NCBI GenBank assembly: GCA_963971425.1
Contig: OZ020519.1
Coordinates: 14,152,028 to 14,216,027, forward strand
DNA length: 64,000 nucleotides
Direction of reading: 5' to 3'
Origin: Bryoerythrophyllum caledonicum
Lineage: Eukaryota > Streptophyta > Bryopsida > Pottiales > Pottiaceae
How positions within the stretch are numbered: the stretch's first letter is position 1; the number at the start of each line of letters is the position of its first letter. Below, one piece after another: positions 56,270 to 64,000 of this stretch. The notes under the pieces were generated by a model, which was given only the letters and a program-made list of their open reading frames with translations, was not told the origin of the DNA and searched no databases. A program made the translations under genes and the position numbers.

Positions 56270-57097
56270 TTAGACGATGCCATCTTTAAAAGGACTGGCT
56301 TCTTGAAGATATTGCAGAGCCATCTTTGTCTGCACACAAAACAACAACCAAGCAATAAGTCATAAAAACAATAGAGCTATTTGTAAAATCACCCAAAGTT
56401 TTGTGAGGAAAGAGTAGTATTGTGTGAAACCAACAAGAGAGCTATGTATGTGTGAGAGGTGCTTACTTGTACATTCTCACGCAACAGGAAACTCTCAATT
56501 GCGTCGTGGAAATCAGGGTCTGGCAGGTAATGCGCACTGTAAGTTGCGGTTGGCAAGTAGCCTCTCTGGATTTTATGCTCTCCCTGTGCACCCGCTTCCA
56601 CTGTTTGCAGCTTCATCTCGATCGCTGCCTCAATCGCCTGTTCATTCACAAAACAATCATCACCCTTCAGCTTCACAAGTCAAAGTCGTAAAGAGCAGAG
56701 GAAGAGTTTGCATAAGATCAACCTTGATGATTATTAGATTGTAGATTGATTGAAAACTCAATTCAGCGGTGAAAAAGAAAAAGAAGAAGAAGAAGAGGAA
56801 GAGGAAGAGGAAGTATCAAGATGAGTTCCTGCTGTAGTTTGTGATAATCGGAAGGTTTGGGAAGGAGAAGTAAGACGAGGATTGACCTGGTAGTAGCAAG
56901 CTTCGAAGTGCAGCGCATGATAATGGGCGTACTCCTTACAGCCCCAGTTGCGACCGTATAATGTGTTCCCACCGATGAGATTGAGCGCCCCGGCAACAAG
57001 CTCCCCTTTGTCCTCGGCCACCACCAAAAGGACACGGTCGCCCATGCGCTCTCCCATTAAGTGGAAGAACTCTCTAGTCAAATACGCCTGGCCCCAT
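56270..57097 (-). pseudogene. FemAB-like N-acyltransferase, 3' exons only
   Basis: Three minus-strand exons with GT/AG borders and matching phases are 56887-57097, 56467-56637 and 56270-56329 (stop TAA). They read AYLTREFFHLMGERMGDRVL, GGNTLYGRNWGCKEYAHYHA, LHFEACYYQ, EAGAQGEHKIQRGYLP and the tail ASPFKDGIV. This is the conserved C-terminal half of the FemAB-like/GNAT family (PF04339-type) found in bacteria and plants, about 145 residues of the expected ~400 or more. No 5' exons are visible in the next kilobases upstream, where another element begins. It is either a truncated relic or the end of a gene with a very long intron. Function of plant members is unknown. Confidence 0.65.
56770..56815. 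repeat. GAA/GAG microsatellite
   Basis: A run of AAGAAGAAGAAG then AGGAAGAGGAAG lies within an intron of the FemAB-like fragment. Confidence 0.8.
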
Positions 57098-57099
57098 CT

Positions 57100-58620
57100 G
57101 TTCCACACCACATGTATCAACATACATGTGGAAAAATACTAGAGAGATGATACCATAAGATTTGACCTCTATTCTCGTTTTTAAACATGAAAATCAGCCC
57201 TAAATAGCTCTATAATCCAAAAAAATCTGTTCAGATCTGAAAGCATAGAAAACATGAGAGCCTTCTCTACTATGCTTCAGAATTCAAGCATGCTGTGAAG
57301 TGCAAGTCAACTGGTTCCTTCAAACACATTGAGAGGCTTCTCAAAGAAATGTTAACCATTCTTGTCACAAGTCAAGCATGCTATGAAAACCTTGATGTCT
57401 GTGACGAACGGAAGAATGTCTTACTTGTTATCTGAGGTATTTCGATAAAAGGAGTAGAACGCGTCCCAATGGTGAGGCTGTTGGCATGTCCATCAGAGCC
57501 ACAGGTGAGTCATTGAAATGGCTGGGATGTAGTTCACAGCCTCATATTAGAATATTGTTGACAAGTCGCAACAAGAGCATCTAGATGCTACGTCAGGATT
57601 GAAGGTGTACTTTGTCGAAAACAATAATGAGTAACTTAAAAACACCATATTCGTTATATTGGGAGATTTAGTGACTCCCAAATTAACACATGTAGATAAT
57701 AAGAGCTAAAGTGCACATCTAAACTCTACAATATGGAGGGATATGAGTTTCCATTAAATTGGGAGGTAATGTTTTCTACAAAAACCCGTAGAAAAATAAG
57801 TACTACGGATAACATTGCATTACGAATCTAACTATAGTATTGAAAAGAAGAACACATTAGTCGACACTTCTTTTATACCACATGTGTTCATTGAATATGA
57901 ATAGCTAAATATTCACACTCGATTCTACTAACCCGGATTAACACCATGCTCCAATTTAGCTAAAAGTGAGCTAAATGACGGACAAATATCCACTTGTAAG
58001 AGAATTAGCTAAACACATTTTGATGAGCCCTTTTTGATTTAAAAGAATTTCAATTCTCCTTGTGGAATACACATTGGCAAAAAATATATATAACGAGTTT
58101 CGAATGATGGTGCTCAGAAGTGGGAAAAAAATTGCACACACTACCTCTTTTCGAACTAAAGTGTCCCCATCACTTAGAGGTGCAATGAACTCAAAAAGGA
58201 AATTCCACACACTTTAGCTCCACTTGACCTAAAGTGCGCACCATTACTAAGTACACTGAACTAAATAAGAAGATTTGCTCACACTTTAGCTCCACTAGAG
58301 CTAAAGTGCGACCCAACATTTACTTTCTATCATTCACCATGAAGGCAATTACTAGTATTATTGGTTTCAAGACTAGAAGCAATTTACCACATTGTTATTA
58401 TAAAAAGAAAATAAAACATACTGCAAATTATCACCGATACACAAAAAGAATGGAGAGAATATTTCATAGCAATCATTGGCATCACATATTATAGTCATAC
58501 AGAGTGGAAATTAATGAAATACAAATATCTATAATCTCAGCACCAATGGATCTAACCATACTACATGAAGTATTACGCATCAGAATCTAAAATCTAGGAA
58601 AAGGAAATCCATTTATCTAA
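57100..58620. other. Non-coding region with inverted GAGCTAAAGTG motifs
   Basis: No protein-like frame. GAGCTAAAGTG occurs at 57703-57713 and 58298-58308, and its inverse CACTTTAGCTC at 58210-58220 and 58282-58292. Thus 58282-58308 is an 11-bp perfect palindrome around CACTA, and 58210-58236 is an imperfect one. Diverged TAGCTAAA motifs occur at 57958 and 58007. The core TTTAGCTC/GAGCTAAA is the same as in the palindrome array on the other side of the adjacent ORF, suggesting these are the two subterminal regions of one element. Confidence 0.5.
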
Positions 58621-58625
58621 GTCTA

Positions 58626-61148
58626 TTACGATTCGGACCTAGCAAGTGCTTCCAAGGAGGCCTTGATAATTGCTACTTGTCCCTTCGGAATTTTTGTAGT
58701 TGAATCTTGCACATGACCTCCATCCCTCTTTGAAGACCTAGGTTTCCATGTTGTCAAGATTGAATCGGTACTCTCCCACGTTATGGCTATCCCCTTTTCA
58801 ATTGTCCAACGAAGGTTGCAATCTGTGTCCCAATCTTTATAGAACTTCATAACATCCCGATCGCGCGATATAGGGTGGAAGAATTGGATACGCATGGTGT
58901 TTGGCATATCCGGGTTAGAATTAGGATCTGAAACTGCTTGAGCTATCCAAAATGGGCGCTCGTCCCCATCACAAGGCCGCAATGCAACAAAATAGCTAGC
59001 AAAAAGATCACGACCAACTCTAAAAGAAGGAGGTGGACGATCGCGCCTTTGGCTAACAAAATGCTCATCTTCACGGTACTCCTCACGAACCTCACCCTCC
59101 GCTGAGAACTCATCTTCAATGGCATGGGCAATTCGCGTCGTCGGCAAAAAGCCATCTACCAATGATATTGGCGTATCCATTGGAATAATCAGAGCAGCTC
59201 TAACATCACGCCAATAATACGAAAAGGGCTCAAAATGCGATCGGGCTTCAACAGACTCCCGAGATGATTGCTCCCAGTGATCGATGAATCCTGAAAGTCC
59301 CTTCACCACCTCATGGAGATGCCGCATCGTAGAAGGCTTCAATGCATTAGGTTCTCCGCGAGGCCATAAAGACCTCCCTTCAGAATCCTCCTTCCACAAT
59401 TTGATGCCACTACCTTTTCCTCCCTTAGGAAGCCAATCCTCATCATGACAAAGGATTTTATACTTCATTACCGGACAACCACTTGAGTCCATATAAAACT
59501 TGAACTGATGAGCCTTTGTATGACCCTCCAAAGCTTCATCACCGTCCGCAATCATACCCCCAATGAACTTCTTAAAGTCAGGAACCTCTTGGATGAGATG
59601 CGGGATTGTGGGAACACTCTCATTTTTCATAAACGACCTCATGAGCAAAGGAATGGTTGGAAAACTCTCCTTCCTCAGTGTCATACTCCAACGTCCAAAT
59701 AATGCATCTATATCATCATGTGTATGACCAACTAGCATAAAATTAACATACACCTCGCGGAAGATGCGTTTTGCAACAAGGAGAGACCAAAAACAGAAAA
59801 CAAATCTATTTTTGTTATCACCAACTGCATTGTCCATTTGTACATTCAATATTGGTGGCAAAGGCCTCCCTGGAACTAGGATATCTTGAATCGGCCCTAA
59901 TGGATCCAAACACATCTCCGCACCTCGTAATACCGCCGCATACAATGGATGAGAACTAGATTCTGGAAAGAGTTGCCGGGACGATGACTTCGGAGGCGCC
60001 ACCAAGTCACGTAATAGTTTTGCGAACGACCCGACCGTGTAATTGGCATCATGGGAGTATAAATAAAGGCCGTAATGGGCGTAACGCTCGTCCACATGAC
60101 CATGGGCAAGCATGCCTGTGATTGCAAGAGGCAACTTCATAAGCCCATCCAGGTGCTTGGTTTTATGTGAAAAAACCGGGGAGGCGGTCTTTGAGTGATC
60201 CATCTTATCATGCATGATGGTAAGAACCTCATGGGGCGACGACTTTGATCGAAATCGGTTCAGGTAGTACAAGTCCCGATGTGAGAAAGCAGAATCAATG
60301 TGAACCTGCATCTTCTTTTGCCATAGCAGTGATGCTTGTGTTCCAGGTTGAGTAAGCTTCTTCTGATCCTGGTATTTGTCACAAGTAGAACAACGGGCAA
60401 AGTTGTCTCCACCTTTCTTGGCATAGTACTCAGGGAAGCTCACACGCCGAATCTTACTCAAGCTTGAGGTTGAGATTGGCGGCAATCCGCAATCAGCGAG
60501 ATGATCATCAAGAAGCGGTATCTGATCCTTCCACTTAAAACTTGCAGGGAGGACCTTTGCCACAGCCTTCTCGCCAGATGGGAGAACACGAGACTTGTGA
60601 GGCATGTGGTCCGCATGTCTATCGAGAATGGCTCCAAGAGCGGCAGTAGCCTCAATCGTATGACCTCTAGGCTTACGCAAACCGGTATTCCCATGGTGTT
60701 GAGCCGCATGACCAGCGGCAGCGTCCTTCGCATTCCGATAGAAAGTACTCGAACTTACACCCATGATTTTCATCCAGGCATGGGCACAAAGATCCACATC
60801 CTCTAGGGTCACAACCTTCCTACCCGCAGCGTCTCTATGAAACTGTCTGTCGATGTCGAGTTTGATATGATTTCTGAACTGCACGATGGTCTCACTGTAC
60901 AAGCGCGTCTGAAGGACTCTTATTTTATCTCTAGGGTAGTGTTGAACACAGTTTTGACTGCAACAACTATTGCTCGCAACAGCGTTAATGGAAAGAGGTG
61001 TCCTGAAGAATTCAGCATTCCTGGACACTGTTGGACGTGTATTCCTTGAGGAATTGTCGTACGAACGGGAGCTCCCACCTAGAAGTCTGTTACGCTCAAC
61101 CAACCAAACATTGTAAATGTCCCTAAGGCAATGATGGAAGAGACTCAC
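58626..61148 (-). CDS. DUF7869-type transposase-like protein
   Basis: A long intact minus-strand frame of about 840 codons; the first listed codon is GTG, and the frame is open back to a TAG at 61197-61199, so the true start or upstream exon is uncertain. In order it has a basic N-terminus, a Cys motif (FARCSTCDKY, about residue 255), then three acidic blocks typical of RNase H-like folds: TIMHDKMDHSKT (~310), NVQMDNAVGDNKNRF (~430) and VGHTHDDIDALFGRWS (~470). A C-terminal basic domain follows. I know such proteins as uncharacterised DUF7869 family members scattered in plants and animals and suspected to be transposon-derived. Palindrome arrays on both sides support a mobile-element origin. 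Unlike most ORFs here it has no internal stops. Confidence 0.6.
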   Translation of the reverse strand: MSLFHHCLRDIYNVWLVERNRLLGGSSRSYDNSSRNTRPTVSRNAEFFRTPLSINAVASNSCCSQNCVQHYPRDKIRVLQTRLYSETIVQFRNHIKLDIDRQFHRDAAGRKVVTLEDVDLCAHAWMKIMGVSSSTFYRNAKDAAAGHAAQHHGNTGLRKPRGHTIEATAALGAILDRHADHMPHKSRVLPSGEKAVAKVLPASFKWKDQIPLLDDHLADCGLPPISTSSLSKIRRVSFPEYYAKKGGDNFARCSTCDKYQDQKKLTQPGTQASLLWQKKMQVHIDSAFSHRDLYYLNRFRSKSSPHEVLTIMHDKMDHSKTASPVFSHKTKHLDGLMKLPLAITGMLAHGHVDERYAHYGLYLYSHDANYTVGSFAKLLRDLVAPPKSSSRQLFPESSSHPLYAAVLRGAEMCLDPLGPIQDILVPGRPLPPILNVQMDNAVGDNKNRFVFCFWSLLVAKRIFREVYVNFMLVGHTHDDIDALFGRWSMTLRKESFPTIPLLMRSFMKNESVPTIPHLIQEVPDFKKFIGGMIADGDEALEGHTKAHQFKFYMDSSGCPVMKYKILCHDEDWLPKGGKGSGIKLWKEDSEGRSLWPRGEPNALKPSTMRHLHEVVKGLSGFIDHWEQSSRESVEARSHFEPFSYYWRDVRAALIIPMDTPISLVDGFLPTTRIAHAIEDEFSAEGEVREEYREDEHFVSQRRDRPPPSFRVGRDLFASYFVALRPCDGDERPFWIAQAVSDPNSNPDMPNTMRIQFFHPISRDRDVMKFYKDWDTDCNLRWTIEKGIAITWESTDSILTTWKPRSSKRDGGHVQDSTTKIPKGQVAIIKASLEALARSES

Positions 61149-61199
61149 ACCGTTTAAGAAGACTTGTTGAATAGGCCAGGACTTAAACGAGTATCTCTA

Positions 61200-61452
61200 C
61201 TCATCAGGAGCTTCGTCTAAAACAAAAGTATTGGACACCTGTACTACAACATTCGAATCCCCAAGAGGACCAGAGGAACCTAGAAGTGCACTGGACCGGA
61301 CATTGCAAACTAACCCCTCTGCAACGCGAACACCTGAACCATTGTGAAACAGTCAGCCCGACCCAGAGACAGCGAGGAATAACATCAATCTCAGGAAGGT
61401 CAAGATTCACGGGAGCGTCAACATGAACATCGTCGCCCTCCGAAGACGACAT
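61200..61452 (-). pseudogene. Upstream coding remnant of the DUF7869-type ORF
   Basis: From ATG 61450-61452 the minus strand reads MSSSEGDDVHVDAPVNLDLP. After a frame change it reads GSSGPLGDSNVVVQVSNTFV and then LDEAPDE-stop, in the same frame as the 840-codon ORF (TAG 61197-61199, CAG-derivable). It may be the true N-terminus broken by mutation, or a first exon with a small intron. Confidence 0.4.
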
Positions 61453-61559
61453 CGTGCATTCCAATGAGATACATATTAAATAACCCTGACAAATAAAAAT
61501 GGGTAAACGCCTTGTAGGAATAGACATTTATGAAGAAGCATAGGAAGAAGGTAATTGAT

Positions 61560-61830
61560 CTCGAATCGAGGTAAGGTCTGGCGCTTGAAAAAAAACTATG
61601 ATTCAAGTGAGCTGACATGGCAGACCAGGTAAATTTAGCTCGACTCGAGGTAAACTCATGCGGTGTAAGATGATAAGTATAAAATTTCATGCAATTAGCT
61701 ATAATCCGAATATGAAATTATTTCACCCTTGACAAAGACAACTAAGCCCGACCCGACCTAAATTTATGACTATCAGACTCATTGTCATTTTAACTCGAGT
61801 CGAGGTAAACAGAAATAGGACATCAGGTAT
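61560..61830. repeat. Degenerate part of the palindrome array
   Basis: TTTAGCTCGACTCGAGGTAA near 61637 and TTTTAACTCGAGTCGAGGTA near 61788 are eroded versions of the palindromes that follow. Other traces (CTCGAATCGAGGTAAG) occur near 61560. Confidence 0.6.
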
Positions 61831-62094
61831 GTCAGTTTAGCTCGAGTCGAGCTAAACTTTCCTTCAAAAGAAGGTCAGACAATTTAGCTCGACTCGAGCT
61901 AAACTATCGATAATAATATTTATCGACAGTTTAGCTCGAGTCGAGCTAAATTGTCCTAGGAAAGAAGGTAAGACAGTTTAGCTCGACTCAAGCTAAACTG
62001 TCAATACAATATTGTAAGACAGTTTAGCTCGAGTCGAGCTAAACTGTCAATACAATATTGTAAGACAGTTTAGCTCGAGTCGAGCTAAACTGTC
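61831..62094. repeat. Tandem array of six ~31-bp palindromes with 46-47 bp period
   Basis: Each unit is a near-perfect inverted repeat with half-site GACAGTTTAGCTCGA around a single central base. Unit starts are about 61831, 61878, 61925, 61972, 62018 and 62064, a spacing of 47, 47, 47, 46 and 46 bp. The last two 15-bp spacers are themselves palindromic (AATACAATATTGTAA); earlier spacers differ. It lies ~680 bp upstream of the DUF7869-type ORF start. Regular spacing of dyad sites suggests a binding array at a transposon end. Confidence 0.85.
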
Positions 62095-62700
62095 CTTCTG
62101 TGATTTTCGGCGTCTTTTTAGGGATTCATATGGTAAAACTCTTCAGCATATGAATTTGACTCTCTGTGTACTACAACCCAAATCTTCCCGTTAGTCGTCA
62201 CGAAGCTCGCAGTGATGCTTCAAAATCACAGTAGCAACTGGAACCACCGCAATAACCCTACACACTGTCACATCCTAATTGCTAGAGACTGTGCACAGAG
62301 AATGCAAGAAGTATACATTGTGTACCTTATGAAGAAGACAACTGGTGCGTTGTTGCCTCGTGCAAGCGCCCTGCTCAACCGTGCGTAACCTGTAGATGTT
62401 ACCCTCCTCAACCTCCGACAGTTCTTCTACCTCCAAGCCTCTCCACAACAACCTTGCACAGCAACCAAAGTGAGAAGGAAAAAAATGAAGAAAGTTTTCG
62501 AGGATCGGCGAGGTCACTCACGGACACACAACCGTTTCAGAATTGGCGGGAGGAAACTTCAAAATTGGCGGGGGGGCTTTTCCACAGCCCCTAAAAAGGT
62601 GCAAATTCGAAATCTTAGCGGGAAACAGAATCAACTATTTCCTGACTGACTAAAATAAGGAAGAGTATATACCTCAAATATACTCGCACATGCGAGTTAT
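62095..62700. other. Non-coding, nothing recognised
   Basis: Mixed-composition sequence after the palindrome array. A minus-strand 80-codon frame at 62275-62517 has no family resemblance or splice context that I can support. Confidence 0.45.
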
Positions 62701-62708
62701 ATACAAGG

Positions 62709-62826
62709 TTTTAGGGTAACGCTCAGGGTTTTGGTTAGGGTTAGGTTTAGGGTTTGGGTTTTTAGGGTTTGGGTTTAGGGTTTAGGGTTTGGTATTTAAG
62801 TTCAGGTTTTAGGGTTCAGGGTTTAG
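62709..62826. repeat. Interstitial degenerate telomere-type repeat (TTTAGGG)
   Basis: About 120 bp of TTTAGGG, TTAGGGTT and GGGTTTGGG variants. Plant telomeres are (TTTAGGG)n, so this is an interstitial telomeric-like tract. Flanks on both sides are ordinary sequence, so it is not a chromosome end. Confidence 0.8.
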
Positions 62827-62846
62827 AGTCCTTGGTTTAGGTGTTA

Positions 62847-64000
62847 TCTTCTGATGTCATTTCATTTCAATATAATAATACTTTGAAGATTCAAGATATT
62901 GACAATTCAACTAAGGTATAGGGAAATGTCGAGAAGATATTGAGATGATTAGAAATAATTTGTATTACAATCCAAATAGGACTTATCTATTATGTTGAAA
63001 TCAAAGACCTTAACAAACAAGTAGCATTAAGAAAAAACATATTTTATGTGCACGTGTATTTTTAGCAAAAAAGTATGTATTCAAACATGCTTTGGACATC
63101 ATTTCTTTGGGGTTTTAAAAATGTGCATCATGTTACTATTTTGTCATCAATTTAGAATGTGCATTCTTTGGCAAGAATCCCAAGTGTCTCCATGGTCTCG
63201 ATTTGGAATTGAAATTGGTTACTAATATTTTGAATTAAAATATTCTATATTTGAGTTCACATTGCATTATCATGAGTTTAGGGTGTGGAAGTCTAAGCAT
63301 GACATGAAAGATGGAAGAATTCTTGACCATACACAATTTATTTCATGTTTTGACGTGAAATTAAAGACTTTGTCATTTGTAACACATAGAGAGTGGAACA
63401 ATATTAAAAGATTTCAACAAGGAACGGAGAGACCTCCTCATGACAAAAAAAGGATAATCAAAATATAAAATATAACCAATACAAAGTGTATCACTTAGTG
63501 CATCAGGCATAATTTAATGTTCGTAATGTAAGTAATTTTGAATTTATTTATACATGCAAAAAAGGAATAATTAGTTTTTGAGCACGTTCTAGTGGTCGCA
63601 AATTATATTTGAAATTCTCAAAATTTTGTAGAAGGATGATAAAAGTCATGAGGCATAATTATTAGTAATTTATTTTCTCAATGAACGTCTTCAATAAAAG
63701 TTATGCGAGCCAAAAGAGAAACTTCTCGATTGCCGGCACGTCGAGCAACCTAAAAAACGTTTTGCTATGACTCAGTATGGAATGTGATATTTTGAATACA
63801 TAGAAGTAATATTAGAACGAATGATATTGTGGAAAAACATGTTATTCTTCTAGTGAAAAATAAGATTACATCCCAATTCATACATTTTCACACATTGTCA
63901 CATATTATTGATTTAGGGTACCAAGAATACTTAGACTTCATATCCACTAAAGACTAAGGGATCGTCATATTTTTTTGTTTTTTTATATTACTATTGGAGA
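62847..64000. other. AT-rich non-coding sequence with a repeat-family fragment
   Basis: No supported gene. At about 63853-63935 the minus strand (GGTACC...TGTGACAATGTGTGAAAATG...TTTTTCACTA) matches the interior of the TTAA-flanked family at 4195-4280 and 53556-53630. A further inverted copy therefore probably extends past the end of the window. Confidence 0.5.

Noticed and set aside
61831-62094. CRISPR-like array (31-bp repeats, ~16-bp spacers)
   Set aside because: Repeats are full palindromes, several spacers are identical, and the genome is clearly a plant nucleus with introns; no cas genes. It is a palindrome array.
62709-62826. Chromosome end
   Set aside because: The repeat is short, degenerate and flanked on both sides by ordinary sequence.

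Overview
The window comes from a land-plant nuclear genome, most likely a non-seed plant such as a moss. Signs of this are GT/AG introns, plant cell-wall glycosyltransferases, degenerate TTTAGGG repeats, and plant-type mobile elements (CACTA, Mutator-like, PIF/Harbinger-like, Ty3 and Ty1) nested in one another. The bryophyte assignment is an inference; no marker gene fixes the species.

Host genes are few. A four-exon GT106/O-fucosyltransferase-like gene lies at 8063-10119 (+). A three-exon GT92 (galactan synthase-like) gene lies at 12244-13804 (-), with a second apparently intact copy at 54203-55768 (-) and a broken third copy at 10578-10950. These belong to a segmental duplication: 10070-14240 is collinear, in pieces, with 48044-56010, and the distal copy is swollen by later insertions. 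A 3' fragment of a FemAB-like acyltransferase gene lies at 56270-57097 (-).

The region 19218-48034 reads as one huge nested transposon. The outer layer is a Mutator-like element with tandem-repeat-bearing inverted ends and an 8-of-9-matching flanking duplication. It carries a broken MULE transposase on the minus strand and, divergently on the plus strand, a broken accessory gene set that ends in what looks like a beta-class (permuted) DNA amino-methyltransferase. A CACTA element (20466-36837, duplication GCA) sits inside the transposase gene. Inside the CACTA are a solo LTR (20626-23281, duplication ACGG) and a very young complete Ty3 retrotransposon (25146-36285, duplication ACGT).

The LTRs of this Ty3 family, about 2.4-2.7 kb, each carry their own open reading frame of 140-152 codons. 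It is conserved between the young element and the diverged solo LTR, although the DNA around it has diverged. This LTR-encoded protein and the MULE with a methyltransferase-like passenger are the two most unusual things in the window.

The flanks hold smaller elements. There is a long-TIR MULE-type element (1797-3702, perfect 9-bp duplication) and a family of TTAA-flanked inverted-repeat elements (489-1266, 1712-5362, 52991-53944). There are PIF/Harbinger-like MITEs (5602-6121, 50808-51989), a pogo-like transposase relic (16533-17998) and a Ty1/copia relic (48175-50742). A long intact ORF at 58626-61148 (-) resembles the DUF7869-type transposase-like family and is bordered by arrays of palindromes, strikingly regular at 61831-62094. 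Most broken ORFs are interrupted by in-frame stops that a C-to-T change would create, while long stretches keep their frame. This fits decay of methylated, silenced DNA.
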